This document shows, piece by piece, positions 1 to 10,475 of a stretch of 64,000 bases of DNA. Source of the stretch: Physcia stellaris. Taxonomy: Eukaryota; Ascomycota; Lecanoromycetes; Caliciales; Physciaceae. The notes under the pieces are model-generated. The model did not search any database and was not told where the DNA came from. It saw nothing but the letters and a program-made list of their open reading frames with translations. Position 1 is the stretch's first letter; each line of letters starts with the position of its first letter. The stretch covers positions 620,001 through 684,000 of the forward strand of contig JABSSW010000006.1 in assembly GCA_018902385.1 (NCBI GenBank), given 5' to 3'. The translations under genes were made by a program, and so were the position numbers.

Positions 1-1011
1 CAAGTCCAGATTTTAGTCGACGCTTGACGGTTTGTTCCCCGAGGACATCAGCAATCTGTAACCAACACTCAGTCTATCTTGAGGCTTTGCGTCAGGCCAG
101 GCTTGCTGCAACTTTGCTCTTCAAGCTCGAGACCCCTGACAATAGCAAACATGGGCGACGCCGGCAGGCAGCGGCTCCGAGAACACTTCAGAAAGTTGTT
201 GAAGACGTCAAAATAGAGGAGAAAAAGAGAGGAGAACATGGATAGCTTTGATCTCGGCGTGTTTCACAAAGAAAACCCAAGGCAGGGGAGTGAATAATAC
301 TATAGGGACAGCATTCCTAACATATTACTCACCAGCGCTTATGCCAAAGCCAGCCGCTCGATAAAAACCTAGATAGAGGGTGCCAGTATCCTGGTTCCCG
401 GGTTCGGAATCACGACAACAAGTCAGGATTCGAGAACAAACATGGCCATTTCCATGGAATTCAATCCTGTTCGTGATTCCGAATTCTCCTCCGAGTGTCC
501 ATGGTGCAATATCATGAGTAATGGAAACAATAACGCACGGCTTATTTCATCTTCACGGTACCTCTCTACACAGTCATGAATCATCAATTTGAAATTTCGG
601 AACGTAGACTGATATGAATAGAGTTTCAAATGATCATGGGATGAGATCCACACTCAATTCTCCCAGGGGCGAGGGGGTACCAGATGAAACAAACAACTTC
701 TGGTCCGAGAATATCCCCATCCCAACAGAAATGTCCCCAGCTCCCACCAAAACCCCCCCACCCCAGCTACTCCCCATCCCCCAAACCCACCAATCTCCAA
801 AGCCAGAAGCACCGAATTTAACCACCCAGTATCCAGACTCCGGGAAAGAAGCAAAGCGCTCAACCCAGTCCTCCATAGTAATATCCACCCTCAATCTGAT
901 TCCTGTACTTCGAAACGCGCTTGAGATTTTTATAATTGGTATCTTGGAGGCGGGTGAGTGCCATGCACGTCTTATAGCTTTTGGCCGGCCGATAGTGCTT
1001 CCGATGCCTGC
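1..1011. other. Stretch without a confident gene
   Basis: No open frame here has an ATG start plus recognisable protein content. A frame at 24-245 begins with TTG and could be the tail of an exon that starts upstream of the window, but it matches nothing I know. A 13-base inverted repeat (TTCGGAATCACGA at 403-415 and its complement at 471-483) lies inside a diverged repeat shared with 8,896-8,960. Confidence 0.4.
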
Positions 1012-1277
1012 TTAGCTGTTGGATGGAATTGGTGCACACGCAGCCTCTTTCATATCGTATCTCACTCGATCGTCCCTGTATTCCCGCTTTTCCTTCCAGG
1101 TCATTGTACCCAGAACGGTGTCTTCCAGGATCTTTGGTCGATCGACTGGATGGGCGATGAGGATCCCATGTTCCTCGGTCATGAGTGCGTTCGTCATTTG
1201 CCGCTGCCAGTGTTGATGGTCTTCGATGCCGCGAAGTTTTTCCGAAATGGTAGTTGCCCATTGCGAAGGTACTTGGA
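1012..1277 (-). CDS. Possible terminal exon of a hypothetical protein
   Basis: The minus strand has an open frame of about 88 codons ending in a stop at 1,012. It is preceded by a plausible splice acceptor (gatcag just before 1,277). The predicted peptide is rich in Trp, His and charged residues (for example ISEKLRGIEDHQHWQRQM and TVLGTMTWKEKREYRDD), which reads more like protein than the competing frames. I do not recognise the family and could not find the upstream exon. It lies about 350 bases downstream of the end of TRP2 and on the same strand. It may instead be chance. Confidence 0.3.
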
Positions 1278-1629
1278 CTGATCCACTTTGAAGAGAGCAG
1301 GACTGTTCGTGTGATGCTTAGTGTTGTCGTGGTATAAATGAAAGGACTTGAGGATAAATATTCCAGGATATACGATGAAGCCTGGGGATGACCGCTGACT
1401 GTTGGGATCGGGAGCTGCTGGCAACCTAACGCGAGGGCACTGATCAAAATCTCGGAAGGGCTGGGGATGATAGTATAATCAGCGACAAGGCTGTGGTGAC
1501 GCTGAAGCTTATCACATCGTCTTCTACGCATCAGAATAAGGTACATCGTCACAACCGAAAAAGCAAGAAACCATTGGCAGACTTTCCTTCGGCGCTGTCA
1601 AGCAGCTGCAAGGTCCACGGGACTGTTAG

Positions 1630-3237
1630 TCACACTGTCGAGAGCACTTTGTCCCTCCTCACAGCATCTTCAAGGCCATCTTCATCCTCGTCCGCGTATC
1701 TCTCTTCAGCGCTCTCGATACACTTCATGTTAGCGCCCAGTTTATTCATCGTTTCCACCCACTCGTCATATGGATCACTGTCAAAGACTATGCCTCCTCC
1801 AGCCTGCAAGTACGCAACGCCATCCTTGAGGAGCATCGTCCGTAATGCAATACACGTATCCATCGCACCCTCCGCCTCGAAGTATTCCTCTCCCTTTCTG
1901 CCCACGCTGCCGTAGCCAAAGTAACCCACTGCACCCGCATAAACGCCTCGTTTTTCCTTCTCCAGTTCGGCAATGAGCTCCATGGCCCGTACCTTGGGTG
2001 CACCAGAAACCGTTCCTGCAGGGAAGATACTGCGGAAAGCATCAAAGCGGGTAAGGCCTTCGCGGAGCACCCCTGACACCTGAGAAACGAGATGTTGAAC
2101 GTGTGAGAACTTTTCGACGACCATTAAGCGGTCCACGCGGGTAGTTGTAGGATCACAGACTCGGTTGACGTCGTTGCGGGCTAGATCTACGAGCATGACG
2201 TGCTCGGCTCTATCCTTCAGCGAGTTCCGTAGCTCTGTCGCGAGAGCTTCGTCAGCTTCAGCATCGTGACCTCGCTTGACTGTTCCAGCGATCGGGTGTG
2301 TAATGATGCGGCCTTTCTCGGATTTTGCCAGGAGCTCGGGGGAGGCGCCAACAAGATGGAAGGCTTCGCAATCTATATAGAAGAGGTAAGGGGATGGATT
2401 CACGGTTCGTAGATGGCGGTAGACATTGAAAGGATGAAGGGATGTTGGTCTTGAGAAACGTTGAGAGGGTACAGCTTGGATAATGTCGCCAGCGCCAATG
2501 TGCTTCTTCAGAGTATGGACATGTGATTCGTAGCCATGCTGGCCGATGTTGGATTTATATTCATTGTTCTTCTTGATCGATGGCTGAGGTGGTAAAGGGA
2601 TGTTTTCTGCCTGGAGCGTCGCAGTCGTAGACCTGAGAATGTTGGAGGCGGCATTATATCTTCTTGATAAAAGATTAGTATCACTGTCTGGTGGGACACC
2701 AACATATGTTATGACTTTGACGGTGTTGAAAAAATGGTCAAATGAAGTAATAGTATCGAACAGCATGAAAAACGATTCCGGCACCTCCAGAACGTCTTTC
2801 ATTGGCCGAGCAGTCTTGGGTTCAAAGTATCGAACACAGTCGTAGCCGACATATCCTATTGCACCTCCTGTAAGTGGTGGAAGGTTAAGACTGGGAACTG
2901 TTGCTTCACGGTACTGAGACAGCTCCTTCTCCAAAAGTGGAAGGGGATCCGTCTCTGGTCCATGGCCAGAACCAGTCTTCAAGATCTTCCTAGGACTGGC
3001 TCCTACAAATGAATATCGTCCTATAGTCTCAGTCGTTGCAGCACTTTCGAAGAGGAAGGAGAAATTTGTATCTGCTTTTGCGGAAATTTTCAAGTAGGCT
3101 AAGATAGGAGTCAGAGTATCTGCTGGTATTGTCGTGCAGATGGGAACGATGTTTGGCGGTTTCGGATGAGCTTTCAGACTTGAGATGACATTTTCAACTT
3201 CCTCCAGAGAAGGCTGGATTTTGATGTTTCTTGCCAT
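1630..3237 (-). CDS. TRP2: Anthranilate synthase component I
   Basis: The enzyme converts chorismate and glutamine-derived ammonia to anthranilate, the first committed step of tryptophan synthesis, in the cytosol with the glutamine amidotransferase subunit. It is a single exon of 535 residues with an ATG start, the usual length for fungal TRP2. Residues 61-65 (FLFES) match the N-terminal LLES-type motif that forms the tryptophan feedback site. The chorismate-binding domain is complete: GGAIGYVGYDCVRYFEP near residue 126, IGAGDIIQAVPSQRF near 238, HPIAGTVKRG near 315, LVDLARNDVNRV near 351, FPAGTVSGAPKVRAMELI near 405, and a C-terminal QAGGGIVFDSDPYDEW. The acidic C-terminal tail is typical of fungal copies. 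It diverges from RPB3 across a 405-base shared upstream region. Identity is very secure. PABA synthase is excluded because there is no fused amidotransferase domain. Confidence 0.96.
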   Translation of the reverse strand: MARNIKIQPSLEEVENVISSLKAHPKPPNIVPICTTIPADTLTPILAYLKISAKADTNFSFLFESAATTETIGRYSFVGASPRKILKTGSGHGPETDPLPLLEKELSQYREATVPSLNLPPLTGGAIGYVGYDCVRYFEPKTARPMKDVLEVPESFFMLFDTITSFDHFFNTVKVITYVGVPPDSDTNLLSRRYNAASNILRSTTATLQAENIPLPPQPSIKKNNEYKSNIGQHGYESHVHTLKKHIGAGDIIQAVPSQRFSRPTSLHPFNVYRHLRTVNPSPYLFYIDCEAFHLVGASPELLAKSEKGRIITHPIAGTVKRGHDAEADEALATELRNSLKDRAEHVMLVDLARNDVNRVCDPTTTRVDRLMVVEKFSHVQHLVSQVSGVLREGLTRFDAFRSIFPAGTVSGAPKVRAMELIAELEKEKRGVYAGAVGYFGYGSVGRKGEEYFEAEGAMDTCIALRTMLLKDGVAYLQAGGGIVFDSDPYDEWVETMNKLGANMKCIESAEERYADEDEDGLEDAVRRDKVLSTV

Positions 3238-3642
3238 TTGGACATGAGTCGAGTCTCAAGTCCCTCATGTGCAATGCTCCTGTTCACATCAAGAAAATGT
3301 CCAGCCCTTAGCCAATTCTACCCCCTGGATGAAAATATGTCACTTGCAATCAACGGTGAGCCACGTATCCATTACTCATATCTCCCTCACCTAAATGCAA
3401 GGGTGTCGAAATAGTAAGCTGTAAGGGTGGCACGGACGGGAACGCGCTTATTATGTGGTAATGTGCAGCGCGTTAAGCGCGTTACCTAGATTCACCCGCG
3501 ATCATCCTTCAATTGTCCTTCAGTCGCTCTTTTATTGCCGACATTTCGGTGAAAAGTGCGATCCCCTTACGAACGATACTCTAGCAACATTCCTATGCCC
3601 GTCTCATGATAGAGAGCGCCCTGAGTGAGCGCTTCTTCAGAC
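3238..3642. promoter_or_regulatory. Divergent promoter between TRP2 and RPB3
   Basis: These 405 bases separate two divergently transcribed genes and must hold both promoters. Two near-matches to the TGA(C/G)TCA site bound by the Gcn4/Cpc1 cross-pathway regulator are visible, each one base off: TGAGTCG at 3,245-3,251 and TTACTCA at 3,372-3,378. Cross-pathway control of tryptophan genes is well known in fungi, but with mismatches in both sites this is only a suggestion. A GCGCGTTAAGCGCGTTA motif near 3,467 is a short self-similar element of unknown role. Confidence 0.35.
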
Positions 3643-4792
3643 ATGGACTATGAAGACGCTGAAGTCGGGCCTCGAACCGTTGTGCGCGAGGTGGGCACAC
3701 GAGTCGCTCTATCATCGTTCTCAACCCGCTTACCATCTGGGCTTTTCAGGTCTCCACTAACCGCGTAAAATTCGACCTGGTCAACGTCGACCTCGCATTC
3801 GCCAACTCCCTCCGCCGCGTAATCCTCGCCGAAGTGCCCACCGTTGCGATCGAATTAGTAGAAGTGGAAGCCAACACCTCCGTTCTTGCCGATGAATATA
3901 TCGCCCATCGACTCGGCCTCATACCCCTGAATTCCAAGAACTGTGACCTTCTGTACGACTCTCGAGACTGCGAATGCGAAGGATACTGTGATCAATGCTC
4001 TATCACACTCACATTGCATGCGAGATGTACGGGTGACGAAGTCATGAAGATTTACGCCCGGGACTTGGTGGTATCTGAGGGTAGACCGAATGACTCGATC
4101 GGCAGGCCTGTGATCACGGACGCGGAGGGGCTTGGCAGTGTCATCTGCAAGTTGCGGAAAGGGCAGGAGCTGCGCATGAAATGTATAGCGAAGAAGGGCA
4201 TCGCGAAAGAGCATGCGAAATGGGCACCGACGAGCGCGGTGGGGTTTGAGTATGATCCACACAACAAGCTGCGGCATCTGAGTTATTGGTACGAGGAGGA
4301 TGCAGAAGCAGAATGGTGCGTCACCAACTCTATCCCTTAGAAACGCCATGCTGGCCTCGAGATAAGAAATAACGGACGTTGACTGAAATCTGTAGGCCCA
4401 AATCGCAGAACGCACACCTTGAGGACGCCCCAGTCGCCAACCAGCCGTTCGACTACACCGCAGTGCCCTCTAAGTTTTACTTTGATCTCGAATCGATTGG
4501 CAACCTCGAGCCCGATGCTGTCGTCGTTCAAGGCATCAAGGTCCTGCAACAAAAGCTTGCAAAAGTCATCCACGATCTAATGGGCACCGACGATGGCCGA
4601 AACGGCGCTGCTGATGGTGATGGTTTCGGTATGGGTGGCCGAAGTCCAGATGCAATGGCCATGCAAGATAGCTATGCGGATCAGGGATACACCACGCCGT
4701 ATCTCAATGGTGGAGCCCAGAGTGCTTGGGGCGGCGCTGCGACGCCATATGGTCAAACGCCTGGGTATGGGCCGGACAGGTGGGCGTCATGA
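3643..4792 (+). CDS. RPB3: DNA-directed RNA polymerase II subunit RPB3
   Basis: This is the alpha-like subunit of RNA polymerase II, which pairs with RPB11 in the assembly platform of the nuclear enzyme. Three exons are inferred: 3,643-3,690, 3,750-4,315 and 4,396-4,792, giving 336 residues. The short first exon reads MDYEDAEVGPRTVVRE and joins in phase to VSTNRVKFDLVNVDLAFANS, matching the RPB3 N-terminus. The alpha dimerisation motif (NSLRRVILAEVPTVAIELVE) follows. The zinc-binding cluster CECEGYCDQC is intact. The second splice restores the conserved EW|PKSQNA sequence and leads to FYFDLESIGNLEPDAVV. The C-terminal tail is Gly/Ala/Tyr-rich, as in other filamentous ascomycetes. All introns are GT..AG (59 and 80 bases). 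It diverges from TRP2. Identity is very secure. Confidence 0.95.
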
Positions 4793-5158
4793 GCACGGGC
4801 TTGGACAACAAAAGACCGATCTGTATCATCATGCGTCGGCGCCGGGGGAAGGCGTTAATTGTATGGGAGGCTGGGTTGGCGCCTCATGGCAAAAGAGCTT
4901 CAGATAGCTCAACGTTGATCTATGATTATTTGGAATACTTCTGCTTTGCAAAATAGGTCCGAAAACCCCACAATGCGAAGATATGCCATCGGATAGATGG
5001 TAGATGATCAATATCAATGATCCTTTTGAATTGGGTAAGGTCTTAAGCCGTCGTAACAATACGAGGACTGTGAGTGGAAGATTGAGGTTGGATCTAGAAT
5101 AGTCCTATACTTAGCCGTCTCGAACGTACGAGTACAACAGGTGAGCTTGGTCGAAGTA

Positions 5159-5513
5159 CAGTGCGACCTGCTTATAAGGACTGCGTTTTTCGTGACGGAT
5201 CCAGTCCTTAAGAAGCGAAAGTTCTTACACCATATATACGCTAGTAGATTTCAGGGTCTTTTAAACGTGTATAACCCTACGAAACAGCCATGATAACTCT
5301 AGAAATATAGGGTTAAAGGCTCTGTTCAAGACTTTAATAGGTCAAAAAAATCTGGATGTAAGAACTACCCGCAAAATTGTTTGGAAATATTAAGAATGTT
5401 CGTAATAAAGGAAAAGTTCTTATTTTACATACAAAAAATCCCGGTCGTGAAACTTTCAGTCTTTAAGGCCCGAAAGTCCTTACAAACTGAGTCCTAATAA
5501 GGGGGTCTTACTG
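5159..5513. mobile_element. 355-bp MITE with TA target duplication (Tc1/mariner-pogo type)
   Basis: A non-coding element sits between RPB3 and the proteasome gene. Its ends are imperfect terminal inverted repeats: the left end reads CAGTGCGACCTGCTTATAAG and the complement of the right end reads CAGTAAGACCCCCTTATTAG, and both continue with GACT. It is flanked by TA on each side (5,157-5,158 and 5,514-5,515), the target duplication of the Tc1/mariner/pogo superfamily. The inverted similarity continues inward in patches (CTTAAG, GAAAG and GTTCTTA blocks), so the element may fold over much of its length. There is no transposase frame, so it must depend on an autonomous relative elsewhere. The rest of the gap 4,793-5,595 shows no gene. 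Confidence 0.78.
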
Positions 5514-5595
5514 TAGTCACAAGGAGACAACCAATCTCGTATTCTTGCCATAATTTGCAGATGACGCTATGCTAAAATATAAGCAAAAGTCGAAA

Positions 5596-6649
5596 TTACA
5601 GGTTGGTTAGGTAGTCGTCTATCTCCTCCTTCGTCAGCTTTCTGAATCTTGGCCCCTGAGCACCTTCAACCCCTTCGATCCCCAACAAGTGATCTGCTGG
5701 TGCACCAACGATGCCTGTCAACGAAAGTCAGTGACCAACTTAGTGCATCCGAAGTAAGCATGTCTTACCGATCTCAACAGTCTCTCCGTTCATCTCCCCC
5801 TCAATAGTCTCCTTCAGGGTCAGCAGCGCAATGTGCACCGCATCCTCCAGCTCCAGATCATCCTTGTACCTTTTCTCCAAGAAGGTCTTTGCACTTGTCG
5901 CGCTCTTACCAATAGCGGTCGCCTTCCATGGAAAGTAGCTGCCACTGGGATCAACCTGATAGAGACTTGGTCCCCCTCGTAATATGCCCCCGTCTTTCCT
6001 TTTGGTCCCTTCTTCTCTTTCTCCTCCTCCTCACCCTCCGCAGCCGGCACCTCTGCTATTTGTGGCTCAACCCCGTCGTCCCACCCCGCTATCAGCAGAC
6101 TCACACCGTATGGACGGATACCAGCAGATTGCGTCGCTTCTTGCATCACGCGCGCAACGTCTTGGACTAGGATTCGTGTCGGTGGGTATTCGTTGTAGAT
6201 GCGCTTGTAATTCGTGTGCGAGACTTTGCGGGCTTTGTCGACGAGGACGCGGTAATCAGGTCCCATGCCTGAGTAGACCATGCCGACATTGGGGGTTATG
6301 AGGGAGACTTTCGAGAGGGAGGAGGGATCGATGAGAGTCGAGGCGGATTTCTTTTCTGTAGCGAGGACGATGCCGTTGGTTGCTGCAATGAGAATCAGTG
6401 CAGAACGAAAGAATACAATATTAAGGTGGTTCAACCTTTGATACCCAAAGATGTCACTCCCTGATTGACAGCGTTTAACGCATACTCTATTCTGATTTAG
6501 TTCGGGGAAGCTTCGCATACTAAGCCCACTGACCAATCTGTCCTAATTTACCACTAGAGCTGGTGAGCGAACATTACATCCCACCTATCGATTACACTCA
6601 CTTACCTGGGGGAGAAAGTTGTGAGCGAGTAGTTGTAGCGGTCCGCCAT
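5596..6649 (-). CDS. PRE8: 20S proteasome subunit alpha type-2, with an apparent one-base gap
   Basis: This is an alpha-ring subunit of the 20S proteasome core. Five exons on the minus strand are inferred: 6649-6606, 6553-6534, 6486-6436, 6382-5769 and 5714-5596. The start [20 protein letters not shown] is the alpha-2 N-terminus with the proteasome alpha signature. The body carries [20 protein letters not shown] and [20 protein letters not shown], and the end is [10 protein letters not shown]. An acidic, Lys-rich insert ([17 protein letters not shown]) replaces a short loop, as in other filamentous fungi. Just after KGKTG the frame is lost. The expected continuation [20 protein letters not shown] is present one frame away, exactly as if one G were missing from the run at 5,987-5,991. 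The subunit is essential in yeast, so an assembly error is likelier than a real lesion. Confidence 0.9.
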
Positions 6650-7087
6650 GACGGCTAGAGTTCGATAACGGTTCGACGAATTCGCTCAGCTCATTCAGGA
6701 TGTTGTTCCTTTCCCGCTGGTAAGCTTTGAAAATTCCCTTTCAAATGCTTGCGGCAAGACGAGTGCGAGATAAAGCTGTGGGATGCAGCTATGATTTGCG
6801 AGCTTGAAGGCAGCCAGTCTACGCGTGCTCGGTATTCTACAATTATGCCAAGCCTGAGATTGTTAGGTTCCGGCTAAATAGCTTCGCCGATGCCGAGGCT
6901 TTGTTCGATCAGCCTCACACGGCTTCTACTTGTGGCTACTCGAACCGCTTTCATTGACCACGTCGCCTCACTTGTCACTCTTCACGCGTGTGCTATGCAT
7001 GCTCATATATCTAAGAGTTCGCTTGTGACCTTTCGTGTACATTTAGAACCTGGCTAGTTCATCCTGATACAAGAGTATCCCCTCACA
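6650..7087. promoter_or_regulatory. Divergent intergenic region between proteasome alpha-2 and RING-CH genes
   Basis: These 438 bases separate two divergent genes and should hold both promoters. I see no clear TATA box, no perfect PACE-type proteasome element (GGTGGCAAA) and no additional reading frame. Confidence 0.3.
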
Positions 7088-8197
7088 ATGGCATCAACAG
7101 GTTTCGAATCTTCTCCACAGTGGCAATGGCCAGAAACAACCCTCCCTACACAGGCTGCCTTTGGCGATGTTCCTTCTATGCCTGGAACGTTTGACAATGC
7201 GCCAGACGACATCCACCGTCGTCATACCAAGCCTACGTCAGAGGAAGAGCCAACCGCTGGCGTCAAGCAGGAAGATGCAGAGCACACCTCAAACCCTCAG
7301 TCAGAGTCGAATCCGAGACAAAGGAGGTGGCTGCCCAGAACATGCCGAATATGCTTCGAGGTTGTTCAACCTACCTTCGAGACCCCGTCCGAGCATATAC
7401 CAAGCATGTTCCAGTCCGCCCCAGGCGTGAGCTACGTCTCCGAAGATCCTGCAGATGGCAGATTACTCCGTCCTTGTAAATGCAAGGGCTCATCAAAATA
7501 TGTCCATGAAGGTTGCCTACAAGCCTGGCGTCATGCCGATCCGAATTCGAAGAGGAATTTCTGGCAATGCCCAACCTGTGGCTTCAAATATCGTTTGGAG
7601 AGGATGGACTGGAGCCGGTGGATCAGTAGCAATGTCGCTCAGATCGGGTTGACTATTTCCATCTTCATCTTCGCCATGTTTCTCCTTGGCTTCGTTGCAG
7701 ATCCCATCATCAATCTCTATCTCGATCCTTACTCGGCTTTCTCAACGGATCCCCTGTCAAAGATCAACCACAAGATCGAGCCTATCCTCTCTGAGGATGA
7801 TGTTACCTCCTGGGCTGAGCATTTCCTGAAGGGCCTTGCCTCTTTAGGACTCTTAGGCTTCGTCAAGTTTATCTTTGCGCTCTCGCCATGGCAATGGTGG
7901 AATTTGCGTAGCACAGGTATCGTGAGTGGGGGAGGTACGCGTGGAGGTGCTACTGGGAGGGACCGTCTGGCGAACCTCAGTTGGGTGATGATTGTTCTGG
8001 GAGTGGGCACTTTTCTATGGGTATGAATTCCTAATCGAAATGCTACTGAACGCTGGCTGACGAGATCTACCTAGGCTGTCTATAAAGGCGTCCGTGCCTG
8101 GAGTCGGCGGACCTTGAAAAATGCTGGAGGCCGAATAATCGACGTTGGCGGTGATGATGACGAAGATGAAGATGAAAGCGGGAATGAGAATGAGTGA
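7088..8197 (+). CDS. RING-CH (MARCH-type) membrane E3 ubiquitin ligase
   Basis: Two exons (7,088-8,020 and 8,075-8,197) encode about 351 residues. A RING-CH zinc finger occupies residues 86-164: C86-x2-C89, C130-x-C132, H140-x2-C143 and C161-x2-C164, with the typical H-x2-C-L-x2-W (HEGCLQAW) and QCPTCGFKY elements. Three hydrophobic segments follow (about residues 183-210, 248-270 and 295-312), so the protein is membrane-anchored with the finger in the cytosol. Family members transfer ubiquitin to membrane proteins, often at the ER or endosomes. The spacing between the first and second zinc pairs is long (about 40 residues) because of an insert, a pattern shared by many fungal members. The second exon ends in an acidic Asp/Glu tail. 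The splice is supported by the continuous hydrophobic segment across it (GTFLW|AVYKGV). Confidence 0.85.
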
Positions 8198-10475
8198 ATA
8201 AAATTTAGGAACGCTGGAAATAGTTCCTGTGATATCCATCTCACCTTGTTCCAGGGAACGATAGCATAACTCAAACTCCAAATTTTAAGCACAAGCTCTA
8301 CCAAACCGTCCAGTCATATCTGCACAAGCAACCAGGTTTCTCACACCTGATATCCGACCAATAAACGCACTACTTTAAGTTGTCACGATATCCTTTAATG
8401 GCGTGCCAATTAGTCAAATTGCGAAGAAAACACGGCTTGCGCTACAACCTCCCGAGACGCAGCGTCATGCTGCCCCCGAGAGCGACGCAAGCCTAGCCAT
8501 CATGCATTTTCGAGTCTATACTGCTTCGGCGAATGTTCAGCAAGGCATCCGCCACATGGAGTTCCACCTTGTTGAATATGCGAATCCTGGCACATTCTTT
8601 CCTTGAAGTGAGGTTTATGAAGCAACACAGCCTGGACGTTTTGCGCTCCGAAACGTCAAGCATGTCTTTCTCCCACTGTGCGCACCGAAGACCATCGGAA
8701 TGATATGTGTTGGCTAAGGTAGATAGGTGGGGGAGCAGCTGATCTACAACTGCATAAGCAGTCCAAGGCACATACTTGCTTTTAAATCGACTGGTTTGCT
8801 CCGTGTACTCAGAACATGTAAATTTCCATGCAAATAGCTTTCTAAATCGTCAAATAGATTATATTATTGGAACCCTCACTATCCCAAGAAGTAGATCAGA
8901 ATTCCGAGAGCGCACAGTACAATTTCCCATAGAATCAATCCTGCTCGTGGTTCCCAAGTCGGCCATCCTGATTTCTACTATGGTGGACGAGAGAAAAGAT
9001 AGGCGACTACTGCACTGACACCCCCTTCCGAATGGTTCAAGAGGAGAGAAGAAACAACAAGCGATCCAAAACAGCACTAAACGAGAGTCTTCGAAGTTGA
9101 TAGGCATGTTCGCGAGCATATAGGTATGAAAACCTGACTCAACGCAGGAGTTTTTAATTCAGATGTCTAACAGTCAATCGTCGTTCGAAACTCAGACTTC
9201 TTCAGTGATTAAACGAGGACGAGGAGGGGAGGGGGGCAATAGAAAAGGCTGCGAAGGACGTGAAGACAAAGGGGGAGGTGCGATTAATGAATGGCATATC
9301 TGATCACATGACTTCGTCTTTTGAGATGTAGATAACAGGTTTACAGCAGGAGGATCTGCATGTTTCACACCTCCAATCAATGGTATTTTTCGGTATTGCA
9401 TACTACATCATCCTTTGCGAATTGGAAGGCTTCGAGAATCCTGAGATAATGGCCCATTTTTGATGTAGAAGGGGGGTCTTCCCCGGAAACCTCTCGCCCA
9501 AGAAGAATTTTTCTTGTGGGTATGCCGAATCGAGCGAAAAGGGGTGTCAGAACAGCAAAAGGGGGTGAGAGAATAGTAAAAAGGGATGTTTAGTGTAGTA
9601 AGAGGGGGTGTCAGTGTAGTAAAAACCAAAAAATATGAATGTGCCAAAAAAAAGACAGACGCCCAGCATTCGCAACCATTTCCAAATCGAGAAAGTACAG
9701 CAGCGGAAATAATCTGTACTCATAGGATTTTGGCGAACCGCCACCATCCTAACACGACCATGTCGAAGTCTGCAGCACAAGGCGACGACTTTCATGCAGT
9801 GACAGAAGGCCTGCAGCGAACAACATGCGATCGCAGGGAGGCTGTGGTAATCGTTGACAAAGACAGGGCGAAATGCTAGGGCGGGAAGGGAGGAGGCTGT
9901 GTCGCAATCAATCGGGTAGCAACGAACCGCTGCTGCACATATGCGAAAGCAAATTTTGCACAGGCCATGTAGCAAGGATCTCTGCAAAAATTTAATAAAA
10001 CGGGAAAGCCAGCCCAAAATTAATTTGAGATGAGAAAGGAACCTGTCCGCTGTCGTGTTTGCTGTGAAAATATCATTGTTCCCAAACCCCCCAGCATTAT
10101 TTCGCCAGTTCCAAAACCAAAACATTACCTGGGTATCAGAGAAATTTCAGCATCACCGTATGACGATCGCACTATTGCCGTAAACGAATCATATCCGTTC
10201 TCCAAATAGATCGAATTAGGAAAGAGTAAGATCACAACAAGTATTGGTCGAAGAAAAGCCGGTGGCGACGGAGTGGCGACAAGAGGCAAATGCAGGCACT
10301 GCCCCTTTTTCCTTTCATGCTTGAGCATATAGCATGCGGTCCCAACCCTACCTCGCACTCATTCTTTATGATGGCGAGTTACCAAAGATGTGCAAGGTCC
10401 GATCCAAGATAACATTGTGAGAAAGGCTGATAGTGCGACGTCGCAAGCGGTCGCCCCTAGCCAGCATCTCAGCTT
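8198..10475. other. 2.3-kb stretch without a supported gene
   Basis: The open frames here lack recognisable content, and most begin at non-ATG codons. The longest (9,547-10,125, minus strand) starts with ATG but reads as Cys/Phe-rich noise. The stretch holds an imperfect tandem repeat at 9,541-9,625 and a diverged copy (8,896-8,960) of the sequence at about 423-483. It may contain UTRs or a non-coding transcript. Confidence 0.4.
9541..9625 (+). repeat. Imperfect tandem repeat, about four units of 21 bases
   Basis: Four units share the pattern GGGGGTGTCAGNNTAGTAAAA. Each has a G run, then a TGTCAG/TGAGAG/TGTTTAG core, then a (C/T)AGTAAAA-like tail. Units begin near 9,541, 9,561, 9,583 and 9,604. 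The array lies in non-coding sequence. Confidence 0.55.

Noticed and set aside
860-1552. 230-residue minus-strand open frame
   Set aside because: Low-information sequence with Ser/His/Arg-rich runs; the adjacent frame (1,012-1,277) is more protein-like and it matches no family.
9547-10125. 192-residue ATG-started minus-strand frame rich in Cys and Phe
   Set aside because: No domain and no conserved pattern; it overlaps the tandem repeat array at 9,541-9,625, which is poor evidence for coding.
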